Shown in pieces: positions 15,747 through 23,428 of a stretch of DNA of 64,000 nucleotides. The notes beneath the pieces were generated by a model that was not told the origin of the DNA, searched no databases, and saw only the letters and a program-made list of their open reading frames with translations. The stretch's first letter is position 1, and the number at the start of each line of letters is the position of its first letter. Source of the DNA: Tenacibaculum sp. MAR_2009_124 (GTDB lineage: Bacteria > Bacteroidota > Bacteroidia > Flavobacteriales > Flavobacteriaceae); assembly GCF_900105455.1 (NCBI RefSeq), contig NZ_FNSF01000005.1, forward strand, positions 1,116,001-1,180,000, in the 5' to 3' direction. The position numbers were made by a program, and so were the translations under genes.

Positions 15747-18116
15747 TTAGAAGATTTTAGGCATTTGCTGTTGCCACAAATTGTAATAAACCCCTTGTTT
15801 TTTGTACAGTTCCTTATGATTTCCTTTTTCGAAAACTTTTCCCTTTTGTAAAACGATAATTTCGTCGGCATTAACTACAGTGCTTAATCGATGAGCGATA
15901 AGAATTACTGTTTTGCCATTTTTCCTAAGGGTATTAATAGCTTTTTGAATAAAGTTTTCAGAGTTAGAATCAAGAGAAGATGTTGCCTCATCTAATACTA
16001 GTATTTCGGGTTTTTTATATAAAGCTCTTGCAATTGCAATTCGTTGTTTTTGCCCTCCAGAAAGAGATGCTCCATTTTCGCCTAAATAGGTGTTGAATCC
16101 GTTAGGTAATTCTTCTATGAACTGGAGGATTCCGATAGAATTACATATTTGAATAATTAAATCCATATCGGGATTAAAATCACCTACAGCGATATTATCA
16201 ACAACGTTTCCTGAAAATAAATCAATTTGTTGAGGTACTACGCCTACAAAATCTCTAAGACTTGAATTCTTTATATATTTTACATCGATCTCTCCAAATT
16301 TTATGCGTCCCTTTTGAATTGGATATAAGTTTTGAAGTAATGAAATTAAAGTAGATTTTCCCGAGCCGCTTTCGCCAACAATAGCTGTAATCTTTCCTTT
16401 TTTTAGGGTTAAATTAAAGTCGTTAAAAACTTGTACTCGGCTTCCATAACGAAACGCAACATTTTCTATATTTATATCTCCAATTTTATCGTTGGTTAAT
16501 TCCATTTTCTGTTCACCCTCTTCTCTTTCTAAATCCATGATTTCAAACAGCCTGTCTGCGGCTATCAAGGCATTTTGAATTTGTTTATTGGCACCGATTA
16601 AACTAGCAACAGGACTCGTGAAATAACCAATAATTGCGTAAAATGACATTAATTCTCCTGCTGTAATCTGTCGGTCAATTACAAAATAAGAACCACTCCA
16701 TAATAAAACGACAGTGAAAATTTGGGCGATTAATTTAGTTGAAGTCCCCGAAAAAATGGAATTCAAGGCCGACTTGTATCCTATTTGTAATAGATTGATA
16801 AAACGAGTTTCAGTTTTAATATTGGCAAAATCTTCCAACCCAAAACGTTTTATGGTTCCTACCGAGTTTAAAGATTCCACTAACTGACTTTCGAGATCAG
16901 CCGAAGACTCCATAATTTCGCGCTCTGTCTTCTTATTTAGCTTATTAATAATGAAATATATTAAATAGTAAAAAGGGACGACTACAAGCATAATAAGAGC
17001 TAGTTTCCAGTAATACATAAACATTAATCCAAAAGAAAAAAATAGAATTAATATGTTTACGGTTAAGGATAGCGATACCTCGTTTATAAAAGTCCGTATT
17101 TTAACAGCGTCATTAATTCGCGAGATAATTTCTCCTACACGCATCGTGTCAAAGAATTGCTGAGGTAGCTTTAATAGGTGTTTATAATAACCTAGAATAA
17201 GTCTAGCGTCAATTTGTTGTCCTGTTTTGATTAAAAAGATGTCTTTGAAAACTCCAATAATAATTTGTAAGGCTATTAGTGCAAGCATAATAACACTTAG
17301 TAAATTTAATAGTTTGGTATTACCGCCAACTAATACATGATCCGTGATTTTTTGAATATAGATAGAGGTAGAGAAACCTAAGAGAGTGTAAATAACTGCC
17401 CCAATAAAAGCTTGTAGAATTACGAATTTATGTGGTTTTAATAAAAACCAAAAACGTTTCATTACCGATTTTTTTTCATTACGGGGAGTAAAATCTTCTT
17501 GAGGCATTAGTAAAACCAAAACACCTGTCCATTCCTTTAAAAATTCTTCATGAGTTTTCTTTTGAAATTTACCATCGCCTGGATCCATTATTTTCACGTA
17601 TTCCTTGGTTACCTCGTAAATAACAACATAATGATGTAAATGTTCTTTAACAATTACATGGGCTATAGCGGGTTTGGGTATTTTAAACAAACTATCTAAT
17701 TCTCCTCGAACTCCTTTTGCTTGAAAACCTAATTTTTCGGCAGCCTCAATAAGTCCAAGTACATTGGTTCCTTTTTTGTCTGAATAATAGAAAATCAAAA
17801 TTCCAAATAAAGAGGCTAGTATGTCGAAGGCGTCAAAATTAATATTTTGATTGTAATAGCGTTCTAATTCCATAAATAGAACCAGAGCCATTGTGAATAT
17901 TATGGATTTAAGTTTATTAATGTTAAGTTTTAAATAAACTAGGTAGACAATAGCAGCCCCAATAAAATTGGGGAGTATTCCCATAATAAAAGATAACGGA
18001 GTTTCTGGGGAATTTACATATACATAAGGTCTCAACCATTTGTTTACATACATGTATAAAAGAAATAAAATTGCAATGGAAGTCACGCGACTATTGTGAA
18101 AACAAAGCCTATTCAT
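15747..18116 (-). CDS. ABC exporter with VanZ-like N-terminus and truncated C39 domain
   Basis: The 789-residue protein has three parts. Residues 1-112 hold about three to four membrane segments and resemble a VanZ-type protein (FDAFDILASLFGILIFYYS). Residues 113-205 are only the second half of a C39 peptidase domain, from KKGTNVLGLIEAAEKLGF through the His block HHYVVIYEV and the Asp in IMDPGDG. The first half with the catalytic Cys is absent. Residues 215-789 are a normal ABC exporter: membrane domain, Walker A GESGSGKST, signature LSGGQKQR, Walker B ILVLDEATSSLD. It could be a deletion fusion of two neighbouring genes. Peptide cleavage should be lost, although transport or substrate docking could remain. 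It is the last gene of the peptide-export cassette. Confidence 0.85.
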   Translation of the reverse strand: MNRLCFHNSRVTSIAILFLLYMYVNKWLRPYVYVNSPETPLSFIMGILPNFIGAAIVYLVYLKLNINKLKSIIFTMALVLFMELERYYNQNINFDAFDILASLFGILIFYYSDKKGTNVLGLIEAAEKLGFQAKGVRGELDSLFKIPKPAIAHVIVKEHLHHYVVIYEVTKEYVKIMDPGDGKFQKKTHEEFLKEWTGVLVLLMPQEDFTPRNEKKSVMKRFWFLLKPHKFVILQAFIGAVIYTLLGFSTSIYIQKITDHVLVGGNTKLLNLLSVIMLALIALQIIIGVFKDIFLIKTGQQIDARLILGYYKHLLKLPQQFFDTMRVGEIISRINDAVKIRTFINEVSLSLTVNILILFFSFGLMFMYYWKLALIMLVVVPFYYLIYFIINKLNKKTEREIMESSADLESQLVESLNSVGTIKRFGLEDFANIKTETRFINLLQIGYKSALNSIFSGTSTKLIAQIFTVVLLWSGSYFVIDRQITAGELMSFYAIIGYFTSPVASLIGANKQIQNALIAADRLFEIMDLEREEGEQKMELTNDKIGDINIENVAFRYGSRVQVFNDFNLTLKKGKITAIVGESGSGKSTLISLLQNLYPIQKGRIKFGEIDVKYIKNSSLRDFVGVVPQQIDLFSGNVVDNIAVGDFNPDMDLIIQICNSIGILQFIEELPNGFNTYLGENGASLSGGQKQRIAIARALYKKPEILVLDEATSSLDSNSENFIQKAINTLRKNGKTVILIAHRLSTVVNADEIIVLQKGKVFEKGNHKELYKKQGVYYNLWQQQMPKIF

Positions 18117-18140
18117 TTTTAGTTATTTATGAGTTGGTAT

Positions 18141-18254
18141 TTACTTTAACCCAAGTAATATTCCATCGATAAAAGCTTCTCGATAATCGAATAAATAAAT
18201 TATAATAAGGAGTAAAAAAGTAATTGCTATAGGTTTTTTAATCTTGTTTTTCAT
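18141..18254 (-). CDS. Single-TM micropeptide 2 (37 residues)
   Basis: Begins MKNKIKKPIAIT, followed by a hydrophobic stretch (LLLIIIYLF), then DYREAFIDGILLGLK and a stop. It is preceded by an AT-rich gap and ends 24 bp before the start of the ABC gene at 18116. The basic N-terminus, membrane segment and D-x-x-x-F-x-x-G tail match those of the neighbouring 43-residue peptide, which supports both being real. I do not recognise the family. It could be a chaperone, immunity or regulatory peptide for the exporters. Confidence 0.6.
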   Translation of the reverse strand: MKNKIKKPIAITFLLLIIIYLFDYREAFIDGILLGLK

Positions 18255-18277
18255 ATTAGTAATTTTAGTAAGTGTTT

Positions 18278-18409
18278 TTAGTCAATTGTTTTTTCAACGG
18301 GCTGCTTTCCGTATAAACCAGCCTTAAAGTTTGACCAATCAGAAAAAATCATGTTAAAAAAAAGAAACGTGAGAATGAGGGCAATAAATGATTTTAATTT
18401 TTTTTTCAT
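18278..18409 (-). CDS. Single-TM micropeptide 1 (43 residues)
   Basis: Starts MKKKLKSFIALILTFLFF, a basic N-terminus with one membrane segment, followed by SDWSNFKAGLYGKQPVEK and a stop. The D-W-x-x-F-x-x-G tail parallels DYREAFIDG in the 37-residue peptide 23 bp downstream, so the two look like diverged duplicates. It is located between the two ABC exporter genes on the same strand. Function unknown. No double-glycine leader is present, so it is not an obvious export substrate. Confidence 0.62.
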   Translation of the reverse strand: MKKKLKSFIALILTFLFFNMIFSDWSNFKAGLYGKQPVEKTID

Positions 18410-18465
18410 ATTTAAAAAATTTAAAAAAGAGTGCTTTCGATTTACACCCTCATTTATTATTTATT

Positions 18466-18499
18466 AAAACCTTTTTATTTGGTGGTATAAAAAGGTCTT
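18466..18499 (-). terminator. Hairpin between the first exporter and the micropeptides
   Basis: AAACCTTTTTA pairs with TAAAAAGGTCTT around an 8-base loop. On the minus strand it would end or attenuate transcription after the 18646-20823 exporter and before the micropeptide genes. Confidence 0.45.
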
Positions 18500-18598
18500 A
18501 GGAACATTAGTTAAAATGTATTCAAATTTAGTATAATGGTTTAAGATATCGTCAATAGCATTTAATTGTTAATACTAAATTAAGTTAGCGGGTTGTAA

Positions 18599-18650
18599 TA
18601 ATAATTTCAACAACTTTTAATAGTATGTGAATCATAGACGGTTTTTTAAG
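18599..18650. repeat. Copy B of the ~52-bp repeat
   Basis: Near-copy of 15670-15722. Here the repeat overlaps the stop codon of the upstream exporter (18646-18648). Confidence 0.7.
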
Positions 18651-20823
18651 CTAATTCTTTCCAATAGTCGCTATAAAAGTTGGAGGTATTAAGTATTTCT
18701 AAATGACTTCCTTTTATAGAAATTTCTCCATTTTCTAAGACATAAATGGTGTCTGCGTACTTTTTTAAGGTCTCCAATCGATGTGAAATGAATAATACTC
18801 CCATTTGTTTTTTTAATTTTGAAATTAATTCAATACTAAACTTTTCCGTTTTTCTATCCATTGCAGCGGTAGCTTCATCAAGTATTAATAATTGTGGTTT
18901 TTTATATAAAACTCTAGCTAATGCAATAATTTGTTTTTGTCCTCCTGATAGATTAATTCCTTCTTCTCCTAATATCGTAGCATAGCCCTGCGGAAAGCTG
19001 TTAATAAACTCTTCAAATCCATATTCCTTGCAAAAATCAATTACATTTTCAGGAGTATCTTCTTTACCAACGAGTATATTGTCCAAAACATTTCCATTAA
19101 AAACGGTAATTTCTTGAGGAACCACTCCTACCAAATTTCTCCAATTAGTGAGTTCCACATCCATTAAAGAATTCTGATTATTTATAAGAATATTACCGTT
19201 TTCAATTTCATAGAACTTCTGGAGAATCTGGCCTAAGGTACTTTTACCGCTACCACTTTCTCCAACAATGGCAGAGATTTCACCTTTATTAATCGAAAGG
19301 TTGATATTTTTTAGCAATTGACTTCTACCTGCAAAGCGAAACGAGGTATTTTGAAACTCTAATGTTTCAAAGCTGGCGAGTTTAATATTTCCTCGCTTTT
19401 CTTTTTCAATAGAGGTAAATTCAAACATACGATTGAAAGCAATTTTAGCTTCATTAATAGGGATAGCAATTAGCGCTAAATTGGTAATAGAGGGTAGTAA
19501 AGATCCCGCGATTCCTAAAATAGCCATTAACTCACCCAATTGTATTTGTTTGTTGTATACTTGGAATGAAGTATAGGCTAAAATGGCCATCAAAAATAAC
19601 ACGCCAGATATTCCTGATAGCAAGGCTAAACGAACATTAATTTTACCCAAATCAACAATCTTATTCTGTAAATTACCAAATACGATTTGATTCAATTTTT
19701 GAAAAAAAGACTGACGATTAAAATTTTTAATCGTAGCAATTCCTTGCATACTGCTAATATAATTGCTTTCACTCAAAGCGTAACTTTGCATTACTTCTTT
19801 TTGCGATTGTATAATTTTGGTGTTGAAGCGATAAACTATAAAAAAGTAGATAGGTAAACTAACCAAAGCGATAACACCAACTTTCCAAGAATACGAAAAA
19901 AGAAAACCGAAGGATACTAAAACTACTAAAATGTCAATAATAAAGTTTCCAGCAATTAGTTTAATTACTTTTTGAACTCTGTTTGTGTCATTTAATCGAG
20001 CTACTAGTTCACCAATTTTTCGAGTATCAAAAAAAGGTTTTGGCAAATGCAGTAACGATCCGTAAAACGAATCGATAATTCTATTATTAAAATCTTTTGA
20101 TTGTTTTATAAGTAACAGCTCTCTTAAAGCAGTAAAACCAACTCTAACTAATAATAAAAAAGTTAATAACCCAATACCTAATACTAGTTTTTTGGTGTTT
20201 TGAGAAGGTAAAATATCATCAATTAATTTTTGAGAAAATACTGACATTGCCATACCTAGTAAAGCAATACCAATACCAATTACAATACTACTTATAAGGA
20301 GTTGTTTATCTTCTTTTAGTAGATTTATAAACCAATCTTTTTTGGTTTTTTTAATGTTGGTAGCCTTTACGAAACTATCGTTAGGTGTAAGTGTTAAGCA
20401 GGTTTTAGATACCCAAATTTTATCTAATTCTTCTTTTGAATATTGAACAATCCCTTTTCCTGGGTCTCCAATAATAAATTTATTGTTTTCGTAACCATAG
20501 CAAATTACATAATGTTGTAATTTTTCCTCTATTATTACGTGTAAAATTAAAGGTTCTCCATGCTTTATAATGGCTTGTATATCGGCTTGATTACCTTCAG
20601 CAGTGAAACCCAGTTTATTGGCTGTTTGATATAACCCGAGTAGGGTTGTCCCTTGTTTTGTAGTACCACTTAATTCTCTAAGTTTTTCTATAGAACCGCT
20701 TCCTTCATAATATTGAAGTAATGATACCAAACAAGCTACACCACAATCAGATTGGTCGTGCTGTAAAATATGTGTTTTTTGTATGTGTTTTATGTTCATA
20801 GAATTTTTTGTTTTAGCATTCAT
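18646..20823 (-). CDS. C39 peptidase-containing ABC exporter (PCAT)
   Basis: Cleaves double-glycine leaders and exports the mature peptide across the inner membrane. The C39 domain is complete: QHDQSDCGVAC with catalytic Cys at about residue 27, His in LQHYVICYG (about 104) and Asp in IIGDPGKG (about 120). A six-helix membrane domain follows (about 165-450). The ATPase has Walker A GESGSGKST, signature LSGGQKQI and Walker B LLILDEATAAMD. The frame opens at a TTG (20829) overlapping the upstream stop. The ATG at 20823 is preferred, and an ATG at about 20800 would still keep the whole peptidase. Two matching leader peptides lie 2.2 kb upstream on the same strand. No membrane-fusion protein gene is nearby. 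Confidence 0.93.
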   Translation of the reverse strand: MNAKTKNSMNIKHIQKTHILQHDQSDCGVACLVSLLQYYEGSGSIEKLRELSGTTKQGTTLLGLYQTANKLGFTAEGNQADIQAIIKHGEPLILHVIIEEKLQHYVICYGYENNKFIIGDPGKGIVQYSKEELDKIWVSKTCLTLTPNDSFVKATNIKKTKKDWFINLLKEDKQLLISSIVIGIGIALLGMAMSVFSQKLIDDILPSQNTKKLVLGIGLLTFLLLVRVGFTALRELLLIKQSKDFNNRIIDSFYGSLLHLPKPFFDTRKIGELVARLNDTNRVQKVIKLIAGNFIIDILVVLVSFGFLFSYSWKVGVIALVSLPIYFFIVYRFNTKIIQSQKEVMQSYALSESNYISSMQGIATIKNFNRQSFFQKLNQIVFGNLQNKIVDLGKINVRLALLSGISGVLFLMAILAYTSFQVYNKQIQLGELMAILGIAGSLLPSITNLALIAIPINEAKIAFNRMFEFTSIEKEKRGNIKLASFETLEFQNTSFRFAGRSQLLKNINLSINKGEISAIVGESGSGKSTLGQILQKFYEIENGNILINNQNSLMDVELTNWRNLVGVVPQEITVFNGNVLDNILVGKEDTPENVIDFCKEYGFEEFINSFPQGYATILGEEGINLSGGQKQIIALARVLYKKPQLLILDEATAAMDRKTEKFSIELISKLKKQMGVLFISHRLETLKKYADTIYVLENGEISIKGSHLEILNTSNFYSDYWKELA

Positions 20824-20825
20824 AA

Positions 20826-21260
20826 TCAAGCCAAGGAGGGGTTTTTATTATCGATTATGTTTTTTAAGATGTTGTATAGTTTTACAATATCCTTTTTTTG
20901 TATGTTACTAATATTAAAAACTAAATCATCCATTTCATATCTTGAAATGATAAACTCAGAATCACTCAGTTCAATATCTTTTAATTGATGATAGTTTAAT
21001 GACTTACCCCAAAAGGATTTAATTTTAATGACCATACCGCGTTTATTGTATTGAACAGCATTTTTATACCAGAGATATTTTGAGTAAAAAACAGCTTGGG
21101 TAGTATTGCCTAGAGCTATGATTGCACTATTCCATTTGTTATTTTCATCGTAGAAAAACCCGAAAATTCCAATAATAATAAATATAAGTGATAGCCCCAT
21201 AATAATCAACCATAGCTTATTATTTGAGTGGTTATCGAAATGTATTGTTTCATTTTTCAT
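20826..21260 (-). CDS. Membrane protein with soluble C-terminal part, cassette gene
   Basis: The 144-residue product has two hydrophobic segments (about 14-34 and 46-64), then about 80 soluble residues with a beta-rich pattern (MVIKIKSFWGKSLNYHQLKD, SEFIISRYEMDDLVFNI) resembling a bacterial PH-like domain. I do not recognise the family with certainty. It overlaps the thioredoxin-like gene by 4 bp upstream and its stop touches the start of the exporter, so the three are translationally coupled. It may be an accessory or self-protection protein of the peptide system. Confidence 0.7.
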   Translation of the reverse strand: MKNETIHFDNHSNNKLWLIIMGLSLIFIIIGIFGFFYDENNKWNSAIIALGNTTQAVFYSKYLWYKNAVQYNKRGMVIKIKSFWGKSLNYHQLKDIELSDSEFIISRYEMDDLVFNISNIQKKDIVKLYNILKNIIDNKNPSLA

Positions 21261-21769
21261 TTTAAAACATCTAAAATATCGCTCACTTTAGTAGCTCCTT
21301 TAAATTTTTTTAGCAATTGTTTATTGTTATCATACACTACGATATAAGGAATAGAATTCACATCAAATATTTTTGAAAACTCACCTTTTGAGTCTTCTAA
21401 AAAAGTAATATTAGCTTCTTTATCGAGTTTGTAGTCTTTAGCAAATTTTTGAATACCGTCTTTGTTTTCAAAAGACACAAAGATGATTTGCGTGTTTTTA
21501 AAGTCTCTTAGATGTTTTTGTATTTTGGTAGCCTCTGCTTGACAATAATCACAGTCTGAATTAAAATAAACAAAAATCGCGGGTGCTTTCGTTAAATTAT
21601 TTTCAGTGAATATTGACCCTGTAAGCGTTTCAAATGAAAATTCAGGTATACTTTGCGTGCGCTCAGCTACCTCTTTTTTATGGTTGAGTTTGCTAGTTAT
21701 TTTATAACCTAAAAAACCAATGGTGCTAAGAATAACTATGGCAATGGCAATTTTAATTGACTTTTTCAT
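21257..21769 (-). CDS. Membrane-anchored thioredoxin-like protein
   Basis: The 170-residue protein has an N-terminal signal anchor (residues 4-24) and a TlpA/redoxin-type fold with the active site CDYC in FVYFNSDCDYCQAEA (about residues 74-77). The cis-Pro region follows (VNSIPYIVVYDNNKQLLKKF). It should face the periplasm. In this setting it most likely forms or reshuffles the single disulfide that the two-Cys peptide cores could make, or keeps them reduced before export. It overlaps the gene behind it by 4 bp and the small membrane protein ahead of it by 17 bp. Confidence 0.85.
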   Translation of the reverse strand: MKKSIKIAIAIVILSTIGFLGYKITSKLNHKKEVAERTQSIPEFSFETLTGSIFTENNLTKAPAIFVYFNSDCDYCQAEATKIQKHLRDFKNTQIIFVSFENKDGIQKFAKDYKLDKEANITFLEDSKGEFSKIFDVNSIPYIVVYDNNKQLLKKFKGATKVSDILDVLK

Positions 21770-21947
21770 GATTGTTTTTATTTTTATACAGGCGAAACAA
21801 AATTGATAAGCTAATAGCTAGGCAAGGAATCAAAAAAATGTCAATAATTGTTTCGATTCTAACAACATCATACTTACTAAATAGAATACTCAATAAAAGT
21901 AATATTGACTTAATAATTAGTCCTGTTTTTATTTGTGTCTGTTTCAT
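21753..21947 (-). CDS. Small membrane protein (64 residues), cassette gene
   Basis: Two hydrophobic segments (about 9-24 and 33-52) followed by a basic tail LYKNKNNHEKVN. Family not recognised. Its end overlaps the start of the thioredoxin-like gene by 17 bp, which argues for a real, coupled gene. Pairing of a small two-helix protein with a thioredoxin fold suggests redox or immunity roles, without proof. Confidence 0.5.
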   Translation of the reverse strand: MKQTQIKTGLIIKSILLLLSILFSKYDVVRIETIIDIFLIPCLAISLSILFRLYKNKNNHEKVN

Positions 21948-22052
21948 GTTTTCTCTTTCACTATTTTTTAAATATAGGTCTAATGATGTCTTGAAAATAA
22001 AATAGTCTCAGTTGATTTATTGTATCACCTTTTTATATATTAATTAGAAGTT

Positions 22053-22691
22053 TTAACTCATATTTAATGTTAAAAACATAACGAGTCCAATCCATATAAT
22101 CAAACCGGTACCGTAACTAGCAGCCGTAATTTCAAAACTTTTCCAATAGTTGTTTCTTAATAATTTATGCAGTCCATACACCAACACAAAAAAGTAAGCA
22201 ATTTCAAATAAGTTAATGCTTTGTAAAGGATAAATTAGCCAAGGTTCTAAATTGCTAATGTCTAAAAAGTTAATATAACTTAGTGGGTAATATTGTTGTA
22301 TATCTTGTAAGGTATAGTCTGTTTTAATGAATAGGAAGTAGAATAATTTTACAAAACCAACGAGTACTAATACAAATTCTCCTAATAAAGCCACTCTAAA
22401 AAATTGCCTAAACTTCAGTTTATGCTCCATGTTATAAAAGAACATACCAATGCTTAAACATATCGCTACTAGACTGCTTCTTAGTAAAATAACAAGAGGG
22501 ATGATGGCGTATCCAAACCATTCCCATTTTTTCTGACCGTTTAAAAGTTGTTCTACTTTATCTTGGGTTAGTTGTTCTGCATAAAAATTATAAACTAATT
22601 CATCTACTCTTATTACTTCTTTAAATAAGAAGGTTATAGTTACTGAGGAAAGAAATAATAAAGATAGATTAAAAAGAGATCCTTTAAACAT
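22053..22691 (-). CDS. Polytopic membrane protein (212 residues), cassette gene
   Basis: About five hydrophobic segments (10-28, 58-85, 98-120, 158-175, 190-210) with a soluble loop between (DYTLQDIQQYYPLSYINFLD). It resembles Yip1-type membrane proteins only loosely, and I do not recognise it. The gene starts inside the end of the 57-residue gene ahead (8-bp overlap) on the same strand. In bacteriocin-like clusters, a polytopic protein next to the precursor peptides is a common position for immunity, so that is a working guess. Confidence 0.7.
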   Translation of the reverse strand: MFKGSLFNLSLLFLSSVTITFLFKEVIRVDELVYNFYAEQLTQDKVEQLLNGQKKWEWFGYAIIPLVILLRSSLVAICLSIGMFFYNMEHKLKFRQFFRVALLGEFVLVLVGFVKLFYFLFIKTDYTLQDIQQYYPLSYINFLDISNLEPWLIYPLQSINLFEIAYFFVLVYGLHKLLRNNYWKSFEITAASYGTGLIIWIGLVMFLTLNMS

Positions 22692-22857
22692 TATTTCTTT
22701 TTATTATCGAAATTAAATAAATCAATGATGAAATTATTACAACATAATTTAATGAATGTTTAGTTATATTTAAATAATTACCTTGAGATATTACTTTGTA
22801 AACAGTGTAAATTAGTAAAATGAAAATTATCATTACTAATCCAATATTTTTTTTCAT
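22684..22857 (-). CDS. Small two-TM protein (57 residues), cassette gene
   Basis: The open frame begins further upstream (22959), but that part overlaps the second leader peptide in another frame. The ATG at 22857 gives MKKNIGLVMIIFILLIYTVY, a normal N-terminus, then a second hydrophobic segment VVIISSLIYLISIIKRNNV. It overlaps the 212-residue gene by 8 bp. Family unknown; the position suggests immunity or a helper role. Confidence 0.55.
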   Translation of the reverse strand: MKKNIGLVMIIFILLIYTVYKVISQGNYLNITKHSLNYVVIISSLIYLISIIKRNNV

Positions 22858-22885
22858 ATTGAAGTTATAATTTGTTAAGAGATTA

Positions 22886-22905
22886 GAGAGAGGTAAACCT
22901 CTCTC
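22886..22905. other. Hairpin after the second peptide gene
   Basis: GAGAGAGG and CCTCTCTC form an 8-bp stem around TAAA, between the stop of the second peptide and the first membrane-protein gene. Without a strong T tract it is more likely an RNA-stabilising or attenuating stem, letting the peptide part of the transcript exceed the rest (inference). Confidence 0.5.
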
Positions 22906-22912
22906 CTTCTGT

Positions 22913-23080
22913 TTAATTTCTAAAGTAGTTCCAGCAACCAGCTGCAGGAATCCATGCAACGTAAAATTGACCTGTTAAAAAACCAGCTACAGCTGCACCA
23001 CAGGATAATCCACCAATAAATTCATCTATTGTGTCTCCTCCTGCTACTATTTCCATTTCAATTAAATTTAACTGTTTCAT
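22913..23080 (-). CDS. Double-glycine leader peptide 2 (bacteriocin-like precursor)
   Basis: The product is 55 residues. The leader is MKQLNLIEMEIVAGG, with hydrophobic residues at -4 (V), -7 (M) and -12 (L) before the Gly-Gly, the standard recognition pattern for C39 peptidases. The 40-residue core begins DTIDEFIGGLSCGAAVAGF and ends PAAGCWNYFRN, Gly/Ala-rich with exactly two Cys, able to form one disulfide. It follows the first leader peptide by 27 bp on the same strand. The hydrophobic, glycine-rich core suits a class II bacteriocin-like peptide. Activity is unproven. Confidence 0.82.
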   Translation of the reverse strand: MKQLNLIEMEIVAGGDTIDEFIGGLSCGAAVAGFLTGQFYVAWIPAAGCWNYFRN

Positions 23081-23107
23081 GAAATTATGTTTAAGTTAGT
23101 GTTTATT

Positions 23108-23293
23108 TTAATGAGCATCTTGGGCACAACCAACAGATGCACCCGCTACCAATCCATAAGCAGCTCCTGCAGGACCTCCAAGAAAAGCTCCTAATACCGT
23201 TCCAAATCCAATTGATGCTCCACAAATAAAAGCTGATGAAATTGACCCACCACCTTGAAGGCTTTCCATTTGATTTAATTCTAATTTTTTCAT
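23108..23293 (-). CDS. Double-glycine leader peptide 1 (bacteriocin-like precursor)
   Basis: The product is 61 residues. The leader MKKLELNQMESLQGG has L at -4, M at -7 and L at -12, the same pattern as the second peptide. The core of 46 residues runs from GSISSAFICGASIG through a Gly/Ala-rich middle (LGGPAGAAYGLVAGA) to SVGCAQDAH, with exactly two Cys. The overlapping frame at 23103-23327 is a Trp/Ser-rich shadow. This is probably the first gene of the cassette; the promoter should lie in 23294-23500. Predicted to be cleaved and exported by the C39 ABC transporter at 18646-20823. Confidence 0.85.
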   Translation of the reverse strand: MKKLELNQMESLQGGGSISSAFICGASIGFGTVLGAFLGGPAGAAYGLVAGASVGCAQDAH

Positions 23294-23412
23294 AATTTAA
23301 AAATGTTTTAAAATAAACGCTATTCAAGTGAGTGCAATTTTTATCATTTCAATAGCATTTATAATTATAGTTTTCCCATGAATTTTTTATAGTCACTCAT
23401 AGCTATATGACC

Positions 23413-23428
23413 ATTTTTGCGCAAAAAT
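23413..23428. promoter_or_regulatory. Perfect palindrome, candidate operator
   Basis: ATTTTTGCGCAAAAAT is fully symmetrical and lies 120 bp upstream of the first peptide gene. It could bind a dimeric regulator controlling the cassette, and no regulator gene is seen nearby. Confidence 0.4.

Noticed and set aside
23103..23327. Trp/Ser-rich frame overlapping peptide 1
   Set aside because: The other frame has a textbook double-glycine leader; this one is its shadow.
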